From positions 308,001-372,000 of the forward strand of contig JALJCO010007865.1 in the NCBI GenBank assembly GCA_023101725.1: a stretch of DNA of 64,000 nucleotides. Reading direction: 5' to 3'. Positions 11,050 to 22,090 of the stretch are shown here, in pieces. The notes below the pieces were generated by a model. It ran no database searches and was not told the DNA's origin. It worked only from the letters and a program-made list of their open reading frames with translations. The DNA comes from Atherinomorus stipes. Taxonomy: Eukaryota > Chordata > Actinopteri > Atheriniformes > Atherinidae. Position numbers and translations under genes: made by a program. Position 1 is the first letter of the stretch, and every line of letters starts with the position of its first letter.

Positions 11050-11648
11050 CTTTAAAGGCCTCCTTCCACTGAAAACCCGTTTAACTTGCTCCTTCTGAAA
11101 TACGGAGGGTTTCCCCTTGTTTACTTACACATGCTGACTTGCTAGCGTTGCGTTCCCCCCAGTCAGCTGTGCAATACGAGGAAAAGAGCGAATCGGGAAC
11201 AGCCTTGCCCTTCTACGTAACATTGCAAATAGCGTATCCCACGTGGGGTTTCTATCTGTCCATTGGAAGGCAGGTAACCCTCCACTACACACTAGAAGTA
11301 AACATGGCACGACTGTAGCTTCAGAGTTGAGAAGCTAATTAGCTAACTGTTTGTTAGCATGGCGGAACAAACTTGTTTGTCGGCTCTATTTCCTGTCTGT
11401 AACGAAATAAGAGCGGAGGGCGGAGCTTCCTTCATACACTGATGGCAGGCAGCCAATCAGACGGAAATTCATGAGAAGGACCCGGAAAAGCTGCCGTTGG
11501 ACCACAAGCCTCTCTTCTAGTATACAAATACAGCTGGATACAAAGATACCAGAAGGTGTTTTTAAACAGAAACGATGCAGAATGCATTCAATAATAATGG
11601 AGAACACAGAAATATTAATGAAATGACCATGGAAGTACAACTTTAAAG
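11050..11648. mobile_element. Candidate TTAA MITE
   Basis: It is bounded by 'actttaaaggcctccttcca' at the left and 'ggaagtacaactttaaagc' at the right, giving TTAA at both edges and weakly inverted ends. It contains 'gctaattagctaactg' and no coding motif. The terminal match is short, so this is tentative. Confidence 0.35.
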
Positions 11649-11749
11649 CAAAAAAAAAAATCTCTCAAAATTAGAATTTGTTCTCAAATACTTCCCTGGT
11701 TAAAATTGAGATGAAACATTTTTTTTTTTGTCACATTTGTATTTTCAGT

Positions 11750-12114
11750 TAGAGATGCACAGATCTAGTTTTTTCTGATCCAGTCCAATACCGATACTTG
11801 GGCTGAGTAAATCAGCCGATACCGATCCGATACTCCTGTTGAATGAATGAGCCGTATACCTTGCCATGTGAGTGAAGGAGTCAGGCTTTACATAAACATT
11901 TAGCCTAGTTAAAAAAAGGAAACATAGATGACGGAGATATTAATGTTCCTGATATGATTTATTAACAAATAAAGTGTACAATTGTGATATTAATAAAAAC
12001 AAAAATGACTGGATTGGAATGTTGGATTGGCCACATTCATCCAATATCCAATCCAGCTAATTTGTCAGTATCAGAACCGATATCTGATTCGGGTAGCGGA
12101 TTGATGCATCTCTA
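11750..12114. mobile_element. hAT MITE with imperfect 8-bp TSD
   Basis: It starts 'tagagatgcacagatc' and ends 'ggattgatgcatctcta', which are inverted termini. Flanks 11742-11749 (ttttcagt) and 12115-12122 (ctttcagc) match at 6 of 8 positions. The interior is about 365 bp and non-coding, with subterminal 'ccgatac' words shared by other hAT copies here. Confidence 0.7.
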
Positions 12115-12122
12115 CTTTCAGC

Positions 12123-12857
12123 AAGTTGAACCCTCTGGAGACCAGATCCAGCGGGCCTCCATATATAGGCAACAGTATATGAGAATGTCAAAAGTTACCA
12201 AAAAACACCATTTTGATTTTTATTCAAAAATAATTACTCAAAATTTTTTCACTCGCACATTGCACGCTCACATGGTTTTGTACCTGACTAATTTCATAAC
12301 CCTGGTTACGCCTTTGGAGGTGGGACGCCCAAATGATAACAGCTGCAGGCCGATGTGGTGGACGAAGGCTCGTATGAAGTCGTAGGTTGAGGCTCATTTC
12401 ACAGACAATCATGTCCGGTTCTTGTGGGGCTTTTTAAAAAAAACAAAAAATCTGTGATGTTGTTGCTTGTTCCTTCCTCTTTGTGAAATCAAATGTATTT
12501 TCGCAGTTAAATTAGGCTATATAATAATGTGCTGCGCAGTCAGGCTGACCCCAGTGGGGACGTAATGCCACCTTACTGACAATAGGTACATGAGACGGAT
12601 TTTTATGGTAATTTTACACATTTATCAAGTATGAATTTACAATTTTATCAATCCATTCATATGCAAAAAAAAAAAGATTAAAAAAAATATATATTTTTTT
12701 TCATGTATTCAAATATATGTACATATGAAATGTCAGACTTTTTTTCAATTAAATGTCAGAATACGTAATTTTTTGGTGGCACCCGACACAGTCAGGGGGC
12801 ACTCCAGTGTGCTGCAGCACCCACTTTGACAAAGGCGGGCCTATATACACAAAAGTA
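12123..12857. other. Unassigned DNA
   Basis: The 12780-12840 block ('cacccgacacagtcaggggg', 'ctgcagcacccactttgac') looks like an old hAT-type end but has no partner. The plus-strand open frame at 11984-12385 crosses a MITE edge and is not a gene. Confidence 0.4.
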
Positions 12858-13905
12858 CAAAGCCATGAGGAACATTCGTTCGGCAAATAAACACATCCAA
12901 GGTATTAATTATTACTAATAAATCCCGTCCAGTTAGGACTAAACATGCGTATGTGTTCAGGGCTAACAGTTACAGTTACTGGCATGTAACAGGTCAGCTA
13001 GCTTAATTGATAGTTTGCAGTCACGTGACCTGAAAAGATGACGGACCACAGCGGACTCTGAGCAGACAGACTAGAGAATAATTGTTTATATCACCTGTCA
13101 GTGACAGTTGTGACCCGTATAGAGAAGCGACTGCTGATTACGAGCCGTTAAACATCACTACGTCCCTGCTGAGCTGCATTCACTCATATTTACATCTGTC
13201 TGGTTGGGAAGCGTCACCGTACACCGCTGCCAGAATGAAGGTACATAAGAGCACTGACAGGTCTCACTGAAAACTACTATTCAAACAGAAATAACAGAAA
13301 TAGAATAATTTCCTCTCATTTGAACTTATTACAACATCAGGTTCAGAAATGATGGAGCGCTATGAAGACGTAAATAAAAAGCATATAGGACCGGTATGCC
13401 GGAAAAACAAAGAATATCATTCTGAATATCAGTGTTAAATCTTGTCTTTGTGCTATTCAGCTGAATATGAGTGTAACAGGATTTCCATGTCCCTCCTTTA
13501 GGAGTTTATTTGCATTACTGCATCCCTCCATTTTAGCTAGCTGCTAACGTCAACTCATTAGAATGACGGCGGGTAGTTCGTCGCCTCCATACGACGTCAA
13601 ATGGCGCCAACACGTATAAACAAGGTTTTATTTATGGACATATGTATTTATGAATAAAACTACGCTAACTATATACAGATGAATGTGGATGTGGCCGCCC
13701 CCCCCGGCCCCCCAAGCTGGAGTGTTTTTTGCCCGCCAGGGGGGCGTTCCCTACAGACTGTGATGTCACAAAATAACTATTAATAGCAAAAAAAGGCACA
13801 TGGTGAATGGAGGAACACTTCTGAATAAGTAAATCAGCTAAATAACATTAAAGACTGAATAAACATCCTGTTCTGTTCTAAACATTCTGTGGGTGTACTT
13901 TCCCT
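12858..13905. repeat. Dispersed repeat family D, copy 1
   Basis: Segments 12858-13005 and 13778-13890 match 18367-18548 and 19357-19405. Examples are 'ggaacattcgttcggcaaat', 'ccagttaggactaaacatgc' and 'ggcacatggtgaatggagga'. Here the two segments are separated by about 770 bp that is absent from copy 2. The end 'ctgtgggtgtactttccctt' + 'taa' resembles the right end of the TTAA element at 47910-47933. Confidence 0.6.
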
Positions 13906-14679
13906 TTAATCAAGGCTTACAATCATTCTTGGGTTTTTACAGGCATATATTGTCGGACATCTTCAACATGACTTTATGGCATCTTTAAGTGCCCTAAACA
14001 TGCCGTCAGAACTAAGAAAAGAAAAATAACATGAACTTTGGGGAAAATAAGGGACTTATGAATAAAAAACAGAAGTACACTTAAGAAAACGTCGCTGAAA
14101 CATAAGATTAAAGGCTTAATCAGCTTCACAGTCACATGACTTTGACATGATCAGCCATGAAAAACAAGTAAATATTCTACCTCGTTTGCTGCATTAACTT
14201 CAAGGGGAATAAAGATGACTTTCACAGCGTCTTCCTGTAATTAAGAGCTCATTTTCAACTTCTTGGCATTGCATGTACAGCGCCCCGTGTGGAGTGCATC
14301 AAATAAACTTATCCCCTGAGCAACAATGTGGACAAGAGGAACAAAAAATAAATAAATAATCCCCTCTGTGTTTGTGTTTTTTTCACCAAATAAATAAAAT
14401 ACATTTACTGAAAAGTTAAGTATATATCTATATATATATATGTTTTATTGAACATTTTAATCAAATTGTAATTTGTATTTATTATCTCTTTTAACTGAAT
14501 ATGAAAATGATTAACTCAGTATATGAGAGTTGCGTCTGACAGCAGCACTCTGCTTGATAGACGACTGCTCTTCCACCAGAGCTGCAGTCGCTGTTGTCAT
14601 CACCCTAATATTAAAGATATTACCTTTTAATTAATTATTACCTATTATGTTTTCTTAAAAAAAAAAAAAACCCGACTGC
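13906..14679. other. Unassigned AT-rich DNA
   Basis: A short (TA)n run lies near 14425. No gene or element end is recognised. Confidence 0.45.
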
Positions 14680-14726
14680 AACATAATTTCCCACTGGAAT
14701 TAATAAAGTATTTTTCTTTTGATTTT
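14680..14726 (+). mobile_element. Rex1-like 3' tail fragment
   Basis: 'acataatttcccactggaat' + 'taataaagtattttt' is close to the tails at 7830 and 44475. No coding part is attached. Confidence 0.45.
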
Positions 14727-14959
14727 ATTAAAGAGATGAACGTGGGGCACCCAGGTCCAAGTGTGCTGTCTTCAACTAAACATTTAAAAAAGCAAATAAA
14801 ACAGAAAATCCCATGTGTAGTAAAGTTTTTTACTACTGTTTTTTTCTTTTTTTGGGGGGGGGGGGTGTTACTGCGACCCCAGAACAATGTTTTTAATCAG
14901 TGATTTATCCTTTATGGTATTTTTTCCTTCATCTTAACTTGCACAACCTTTTTCTTGGC

Positions 14960-15201
14960 CACTCTAAAAACACGTAGAAAAAGATTTTTTGCTTGTAATA
15001 AGCAAAAAAAATCTTTCCAATGGGACAAGCAAGATTTTCTTGATAAGATTTCTTGAAATAAGATGCATTTGTCTTAAAATAAGCTCCTATATCTCACTGA
15101 AATTTTTCTCTTTTGGTGATTTTGTCTTATTTTGAGCTTGATGAGATATTTTGGCTGGAAATTAGAAAAATATTCATGGTCAGACTTGAGCTTTTGCAGT
15201 G
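14960..15201. mobile_element. MITE with CACTGCAAAAAC-type end
   Basis: It ends 'tgagcttttgcagtgca' and is homologous in its terminal 120 bp to 34085-34213 ('gagtttttgcagtgtg'; shared 'ttgtcttattttgagcttga'). The left end is near 'ctctaaaaacacgtag'. It is a non-coding MITE, class uncertain. Confidence 0.5.
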
Positions 15202-15630
15202 CACCCTCTACGATCTCTCCTGAGGATAACAGGACAAACATTCTGGATGATTTAAATTAGGGCTTAGCACCTGCACACTGATCATGCAACCCCTTTTTCT
15301 AATCAAGGTATTATTCAGTTTCTGGAAAGGTGCCAACAAACATTTACTCCTTAAAAATCCGATCAGACACTCACACAAAAACACACACCATCATGTTGTA
15401 AAGGAGGAAAAAACAGCGAAAACTCGATACTGCAGGCAGCGACGGGTCTGTCTGATATATTTATAGACAAGTGTGCCACACAATCAAGAAACATTTTGTC
15501 CTCAAGTGGGGAAAATATGGTTTTGGTGATATTGGGTGGCACGGGAGTGAGGGGGATGATTGATTATAGCTAGACAGGACTGTTGTTGCTAATTCAATCA
15601 TTGCTGAAAAATGACAACAACTGTTCACTA

Positions 15631-15679
<49 letters not shown>

Positions 15680-16501
15680 CAAACAGGCTTACTCCCACTC
15701 CGTTTCCTTTTCTTTTTCCTGTTGTGCAATTGTCAGAGCAAATTAATGCAATTAACATGGCCCAGGGCAGAAAGTGAGGGGTGCTGAGTTTGTCACACTG
15801 AAATTCTGTTATCTCCAGATGAAAAAGAAAAAACCCACTCTCACAATCTTGTTTCTTCAGCTTGGACTATTTTCTCCATCTTTCAGAGGATCTGTTCCTC
15901 TCTCATGTGTGCGTCTGCTGTCATCGCGTCTCTTCTGGTTTGGGATGAGACAGAGATGTTGGCGTCAGCCCCGACGAAAGCACCGTTAATGTGTCCTAAT
16001 GAGTCAGGCGAGCTGACGTTCACGCCGGCCGTTCATGTCTGCACACAGACCACAGCAGCATGCACGTGCACAATCTGCACGGCAACCAACATACAGCGCG
16101 TCCACATGCACAAAACAAGCATTCTAGCAAGACTTAGTTCCAGAAAACGGCTGACATATCCCTTACATATGAAAAGTTTACAACTCTTACAATGTCTGGA
16201 TAAATAATGAAGTCTGAGATGAATGACGCGAATTACAATATGGAAATATTTAATGTACAAAAACGAAGCAGAAATACAGCAGCAGTGTGAAAACAATGTA
16301 AATCCCACAATCCAACAGCTTACACAGCGCTTTATTATTCAGGCTGCTCCCTCAGAATAAGACGTTTAAGGCAATTATGAACTCAGAGTAACAGCTAGCT
16401 AGCTGGTTTTGCTTAACCACGGAACTTAGTCTTCTGTGGATGCCAGAGTTAGCAAAACTTTGGTTGTCTAGCGAAGCTGCAGAGAACTGGTGAGAACTAG
16501 A
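15202..16501. other. Unassigned DNA with one (CA)n tract
   Basis: Apart from (CA)n at 15632-15676, no element is recognised. The open frames at 15774-16308 on both strands lack known domains. Confidence 0.4.
15632..15676. repeat. (CA)n microsatellite
   Basis: An uninterrupted CA run of about 22 units. Confidence 0.97.
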
Positions 16502-16710
16502 AAAGCACTCGGAGAGTGCAGACCTTTGCCAAGCAGCTCGACTCCCTTATTTTTGTACGTTCTGGATCATAGTTTCCTGAATTTTCTCTGGATCTGGATC
16601 AACTTTGGAAACATTCTAGACCTCATTGAGATCCTTTCTTGCAATTTTTTTACCAAACACTCGGGCCATGTGTATAGAGCATGGAACAATTCCCAAAATG
16701 TGTCCTATCA
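16502..16710. repeat. Family U repeat, left half (split copy)
   Basis: It matches 7908-8095 ('ccaagcagctcgactccctt', 'aactttggaaacattctaga', 'ccaaacactcgggccatgtg') and stops at 'aaatgtgtcctatcag'. The missing right half lies at 19635-19845 in the same orientation, so about 2.9 kb has been inserted or juxtaposed between the halves. Confidence 0.7.
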
Positions 16711-16859
16711 GGGTGATGTTGATGTAAGACTGTTTAGGCGTTGGTAAGGAGGTTTGACGTTCTCCAACGGGAGTCGGTCAGAACACACAGGACTCGCTTG
16801 TACAGTTAACTGTCTTTACTGGTCACTCTTAAGCCGTTTTCAGACTTGCATTGCGGTAA

Positions 16860-17636
16860 ATGAGCGGTAAAGTTCATCCGCTCTTTAAACAGGCTCGTCT
16901 TTTCAAACATGCTGCTTCGTTGCGGACTTATCAAAAAACTGAAATAATTATTTTTGGTGATAAGCTGCCAAATGATGCAGCTAGCATGTTGGGATCTGTG
17001 GCCTCTTTTTCTCGTCCCTTTGTTAAAAGCCTGGGGGTAATCTTAGACAATTCCTTGAAGCTTGATAAACAAGTTAGCTCAGTGGTCAAGAGCGTCTTCT
17101 TCCACCTACGAGTCCTCGGGAAGGTCAAACCTTACCTGCCCAAACATGACTTTGAGAAGGTGGTTCATTTGCTTATTATGTCTCGTCTTGATTATTGCAA
17201 TTCACTTTATTACGGCATCAGCAAATCATCCCTCCACCGTCTCCAGCTTGCTCAGAATGCAGCTGCCCGTTTGTTGACCGGGAAGAGGCTTTCTGACCAC
17301 ATCACTCCCGTCCTCGCTGAGCTTCACTGGCTTCCCGTCAGCTTTAGGGTCCAGTTTAAAATTTTATTACTCGCTTATAAGGCTCTGAATGGTTTAGCTC
17401 CGCCATATATGGCTGAGCTTTTGATCAGGCATGCTCCCACTAGATCTCTGAGGTCCTCTTTCTCAGTTGCTTTTAGAGGTTCCTCGAACCAAATGTGTTT
17501 CTCGAGGCGATAGAGCTTCTCAGTGATGGCCCCGAAACTGTGGAATGGGCTGCCGCTACATATTAGAAGTTCCCAGTCTGTCCAAGCCTTTAAAACTTTA
17601 CTGAAGACATATTTCTTTGATCTAGCTTTTAACTAG
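16860..17636 (+). pseudogene. L2-like LINE ORF2, C-terminal part
   Basis: The frame reads 'TEIIIFGDKL', then 'VKSLGVILDNSLKLDKQVSS', 'LLIMSRLDYCNSLYYGISKS', 'LHRLQLAQNAAARLLTGKRL', 'ITPVLAELHWLPVSFRVQFK' and 'LLLAYKALNGLAPPYMAELL'. These are the thumb and C-terminal blocks that follow the reverse transcriptase palm in L2 elements. It continues after 17513 as 'SFSVMAPKLWNGLPLHIRSS' and ends at the stop 17634-17636. Near 17475-17520 two one-base indels compensate: between them the correct residues ('PRTKCVSRGDRA') lie in another frame, and the main frame meets TAG at 17511. The endonuclease and catalytic palm are absent (5' truncation). It is relatively well preserved, hence a younger insertion than most here. 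Confidence 0.85.
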
Positions 17637-18001
17637 TGGAGATGGTTACTCATACTTTGTACTTTTTATTCTCTTGAGTATTTATTTTGGTCTCGTGTTT
17701 TATATCTTCTAATTTGGCCATTTTATTCACTTTTATCATTCTATATGTTCTAAGTACACCAGTGTTTTGTGCGTCCCTGTGTGTATGTGTGTATTTGTGT
17801 TTCTAGTTTTTACACATATGACCACACAGTAGGTGTGAATGTGTTAGTATGTTTTGTGTTAATGTGCTGTCATCAGTGTCTGTGTTCTTTCATGTGTCTA
17901 TTTGGATATCTTTTAAATCTCTGTGAAGCACTTTGTGCGACCACGGTCGTTGTAAGCGTGCTATACAAATAAACTGAACTTGAACTTGAACTTGAACTTG
18001 T
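17637..18001 (+). mobile_element. L2 3' UTR and (TTGAAC)n tail
   Basis: The UTR ends 'ctgtgaagcactttgtgcga' ... 'gtgctatacaaataaactga' and then four to five 'acttga' units. This is the standard L2 3' end with a short tandem hexamer instead of poly-A. Confidence 0.85.
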
Positions 18002-18548
18002 CGTGTCCTGGGTGCTTTCAGACATCAGGAAATGTTGCGGAAAAGTCGGCACAGCCCCGCTCTCCCTGCAACTCTGTCCGGAACATTTCCTTGTGCATTC
18101 AGCCAAAACGACGTGCCGCAACATTTCCGCTCTTATGACATGGTGTCCAGCCTGTACATGTCTGGAACATCTCCGGGGTAAAAGAGCGGATCGCATGTCT
18201 GAATGCAGGCGTTATAAAGGACAGAGTCCGCAATATTACTTCTTTCAAGGGCAAGTCTAAAAGGGGCTTTAATCACAACAGCACAGTAATGCAACAAACG
18301 ACAGGCTTACAGGTGAAGAACTCCAGGTGAATGCCTGAAAGTGGGTGTGGTCTGTAAACACAGAAATACAAAGCCATGAGGAACATTTGTTCAGCAAATA
18401 AACACATTCAAGGCATTAATTATTACTAATTAATCCCTTCCAGTTAGGACTAAACATGCATGCGTTCAAGGCTAACAGTTACAGTAACAGGTCCGCTAGC
18501 TTAATAGCATAAAAAGGCACATGGTGAATGGAGGAACACTTCTGAATA

Positions 18549-19354
18549 ATTCCTTATTCATCCAATTAAATGCACTAAAGTTTAGAGATTTAGTTGATTA
18601 TAACACAATGCAAATTATGTATAAAGCAAATGATAATCAATTGCCACTCCGTATCCAGAAGCTGTTCAAAAAGAGGGAAAAGTGTTATGAACTCAGAGGA
18701 AAATGTATGTTCAGTTAACCCAAGGTCCGGACAAAGATTCACTGTATTTCTGTCACTGGTGTCAAACTGTGGAACTGGTGTCCTGACTACATTAAAACCA
18801 GCTCTACTTTGAAAAGCTTTAAAAGAATGTATAAAAATGAAAAAAATAATGAAGTATTATGACAAATGATACTATGACATTTGTTTATTTAGTTTATACA
18901 CTACGCACAAAAAGTTAGGGATATTTGGGTTTTTGTATGATGTCAGAATGAACCTAAAATCCACAACAGCCTTTCCAGGTGAACTGAATTAGGCTTTCTC
19001 TAAACCTTTAAATACACATGAACACTGTTCAATGGTTACATATCTATTGCACATCATGCTGTTCTCCAAAAATCTAAAGTTGAATATCCCTAACTTTTTG
19101 TGAGTAGTGTAAGTGTTTTATAACGATTGGCGGTTTGTCATTGATACTCATTTTTTTCTGAATTTAAATTTACCCCAGTTTATTTTATTTTGTATATTAT
19201 TCTTGCATGTCAGTGATGGGTAGATACTATATAAGCTTTAGCTTCTGCCTACACCCTTTCGGTATTCTTTTACTTTTTTATCAGGGATTTTTTTGTCATA
19301 TTTGCTTTTGTTAACCGAATAAAGATGTTAAATTAAAAAAAAAAAAAAAAAAAT
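18549..19354 (+). mobile_element. 5'-truncated LINE fragment with poly-A tail
   Basis: The + frame from 18521 reads 'LNALKFRDLVDYNTMQIMYK' + 'ANDNQLPLRIQKLFKKRE'; after a stop, 'ISVTGVKLWN' and 'LKSFKRMYKN' follow. This is the C-terminal region of a fish non-LTR retrotransposon of L2/Nimb-like type. It ends in 'gatgttaaatt' plus 19 A residues. Flanking 'gaataa'/'aataag' is consistent with a short target duplication in repeat D. It contains a TA-flanked MITE at 18899-19109. The clade is not resolved. Confidence 0.65.
18899..19109. mobile_element. Tc1/mariner-type MITE (211 bp)
   Basis: The TIRs are 'cactacgcacaaaaagttag' + 'ggatatt' and 'aatatccctaactttttgtg' + 'agtagtg'. TA dinucleotides flank both ends (18897-18898, 19110-19111). 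There is no coding capacity. Confidence 0.85.
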
Positions 19355-19634
19355 AAGCAAAGCAGCTAAATAACATTAAAGGCTAAATAAACATCCTGTT
19401 CATGCAGAAATACAAATAGTTACTTCCACTTCTAGTTACACAACTAGTTACACACAGTTCACCATATTCAGCTGCTAGAAGTCTGTCCAACAGTCTTCTC
19501 TCCTCGTGCTCACTGCTGCTCACAAGTTTCATTTCTGCATCCTGACATCATGTGCTCAATCCCGCAGCTGCACACTTTTGCCACAAGGGGGCGCTCACGC
19601 CTCACCAACAGCCTTTCCAACATGGCCGATCTCA

Positions 19635-19845
19635 CAATGATAAAGAATAATTCAAAACATTCCTGGATCCAGAAGGTGATCCGGATCACCACCAAAATTA
19701 AATGGGTTCTTCCTTGGACTGAGACACACGGCTGGTGAAGATTTCAGGTCAATCCGTCCAGAACTTTTTCCATAAGGTTGCTGACAGACAGACGGACCGA
19801 CAGACAAACCAATACTGAAAACATTACCTCCTTGGTGGAGGTAAT
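19635..19845. repeat. Family U repeat, right half (split copy)
   Basis: It matches 8125-8292 ('attcctggatccagaaggtg', 'ggtcaatccgtccagaactt', 'acctccttggtggaggtaat') and completes the left half at 16502-16710. Confidence 0.7.
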
Positions 19846-19854
19846 AAAAGAAAA

Positions 19855-20290
19855 GCTGTGTTATACAAAATGTGATCTCAGATTTGTCAGTCACAGTGTT
19901 GTTTGGACCCTTGCAGTCTTTTCCTGTCTATCAATAAAACTGAAGTCTTGGGGGACACATATTAGACAAATATACAACCTTTATTCATATTACAGAAGAG
20001 AGCTGCAATTTTACACAAAGTTGGTTATCAAAAAACATACCAGTAAATTCTTTGTTAAATCCAGAATATTAAAGTTTAAAGATTTGGTTAAGTTCCGAAC
20101 ACGACTAATTATGTTTAAAGCAGATGTAGACAGTTACCAGAAAAATACAACACCTTTCCCATTAAGAAACTGGGTTTAGTAGAAGAAAATATAAACAGAT
20201 ATGTCCTTCAGTGGGTAAAACTGTGGAATTCACTTCATGACATATCAACAATATTTGTAAAATTAAGTTTAAATATAAACAAAATATAAT
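19855..20290 (+). mobile_element. Second LINE C-terminal remnant, same family as 18549
   Basis: Decayed frames contain an 'ILKFKDLVKFRTRLIMFKAD' equivalent near 20069-20125 (compare 'ALKFRDLVDYNTMQIMYKAN' in the other copy) and 'LQWVKLWNSLHDIS' near 20205-20245. Frameshifts separate the blocks. A possible tail ('caataaattaaatgaaaatg') lies at 20750-20770. Confidence 0.6.
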
Positions 20291-20350
20291 CAGTCAGTAT
20301 TAATGTGAAGAGGTTCATTTTGTTTTTTTCCTTCTATGTATTGAGTTTAT

Positions 20351-20385
20351 ATATGCGTGTGTATGTGTATGTATATATGTATACA

Positions 20386-20426
<41 letters not shown>

Positions 20427-20490
20427 CATACGAACACACACACACACTCACATATAATATATATGTATGTATGTGTGTATATATATGTAC
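20351..20490. repeat. (TG)n/(TA)n/(CA)n microsatellite
   Basis: Compound alternating tract; the frames across it are artefacts. Confidence 0.95.
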
Positions 20491-20770
20491 TTATATGCAC
20501 AATATATTTTGCCTTGTGCATTGTATATTATTACATGTGAATGTTGACATTTTCCTTAAAAGATTTTATTGGTTTAATTGAACTCAGATATTTCTTATGG
20601 TATTGATTTTTTTTGTCTGTAAGGTTATTTTTTTCTTATTATTATTATCATTATAAGTGGCAGAAAAAATAAGATTATATATTCTGCTCCCTTTTGCTAA
20701 TTTGAAATGTATGACAAAAAGTGATTGTTTTGGTGATTTCTGCCACGGAGCAATAAATTAAATGAAAATG

Positions 20771-21939
20771 AAAGTTAAGGTTACTATCTACTGTACATAT
20801 AACACTGCCTTTAAAATAAACAAACAACAGCAAACAAAAGAAACAGAGATTACTCAACTCTCCTGATAGGTTTCTCCAAGGTTACCACCACCAGATTGGA
20901 TACAAACTACTTCCCTACTACTCCACCAGGTCTCTGACCTCACTAAACCAGCAGCGCATGGATGGACATTGATTGGATGCACAAGTTGTGGCCTGCTTAG
21001 TAGCTTTTATATTTTTGACTGAGGATATAATGTTCCTAAATATTGTTGGAAACTGGTTTCAAAAGTTATTTTGAGCTCCCAAAACGCTGGTTCAATCGGT
21101 TCGAAACGTCCAAATGTTACAAAAAAAAAACAAAAAACATAAGCAGGTAGAGATGGGATGTATGGCTCTACAGGGAGCCGGATCTTGAGGAGCCATTCCT
21201 TCTAAAGAACCGTTCAAAAGACTGGCTCATTCTTATATTTTTAGTCATTATTTATAAAAAAAAACCCAAAAATGGAAGACTTCCCAATTAATTTGAACAT
21301 CTTTGGCGAGTGTGGAGAGTTTGGGCGCTGGGTCCAGGCCAAGTTTAACCCTTTAAAGCCCAAACCAAGAAAAATGGGGAGAAAATTCTATTTAAAAAAA
21401 TTTTAAGTCTTAATTAGGCCCTTTAACAAAATATCGGGAAAAAATGAACAAAAATCATTTTTGTGAATACACCATTTATTGCTGTGCATAATGTCAAAAT
21501 TATTGTTGTGTAGTCTTCTGCCTCCTGCTATCAGGTGTATCAGATTGTGTACAACAGAGTTTTAAGCAAAGTTTTGACCATAAAGTGATGCAAAGTCTCG
21601 GATGCAAAGGTTTTTTTTAGAAACTGCATGTGTCAAATATGATGCATACGGCTTTATAGGGTTAAAGATTCACCCTCTCCAAAATAAAAAAAAGACAAAA
21701 AGAGGACCAATTGGAAGATGCATACAGCTGACAGCAGAGGAGGAAATGTCCAGTTCAACATGCAGAAAAACCCAGTGATAGCCCAAATTCCAGCTGCCAT
21801 GACTCATATAGCAAACGTTGCTAAGCAACAAGTGCCCCGACCTGACCCCGAGTGTGGGGAACTATTTTGTTCTTAGCGTAAAACATCAGAAAGTTATTTG
21901 ACTTTAATTTGAATTTTATTTTTTGCAAGTAGCAGTTTA
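20771..21939. other. Mostly unassigned DNA
   Basis: It contains a probable dispersed repeat at about 21150-21245 ('atggctctacagggagccgg', 'aagaaccgttcaaaagactg') and nothing else that I can name. Confidence 0.4.
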
Positions 21940-22086
21940 ATAATGAATACATAATGTATGGAACACAGGTCATTATTAGGAAATACAGACCTTCAGGCTG
22001 ACTGCAGACCCCTCCACTTCGCGCCGGGGTCTGCATTTGCCCTGTCGATCAGTATTTCCCGATAATATCCTGTGTTCCATACATAA
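21940..22086. repeat. Imperfect inverted repeat (hairpin)
   Basis: 'gtatggaacacaggtcatta' near 21957 pairs with 'taatatcctgtgttccatac' near 22063, extended by 'ggaaatac'/'gtatttcc' inside. The arms are about 31-45 bp around a loop of about 65 bp. It resembles a small fold-back MITE. Confidence 0.6.
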
Positions 22087-22090
22087 TCCC

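Larger units (their letters stand above)
16831..18212. mobile_element. MITE interrupted by an L2 insertion
   Basis: The outer ends are inverted: 'gccgttttcagacttgcatt' at the left against 'cgcatgtctgaatgcaggcg' at the right. Both carry TCAGAC-(N)-TGC and an 'agcgg' block. The L2 fragment lies between them. The target duplication is not clear. Confidence 0.45.
18367..19405. repeat. Dispersed repeat family D, copy 2, split by a LINE
   Basis: It is homologous to 12858-13890. The match runs to 'ggaacacttctgaataa' (18548) and resumes at 'ataagcaaagcagctaaata' (about 19355), with a poly-A LINE fragment between. Confidence 0.65.

Noticed and set aside
11984..12385. 133-codon plus-strand ORF
   Set aside because: It starts inside a hAT MITE and crosses its target-site duplication; no domain.
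17060..17110. tRNA-like string 'gttagctcagtggtcaagag'
   Set aside because: It lies inside the open L2 coding frame and lacks a B box, acceptor pairing and anticodon arm.
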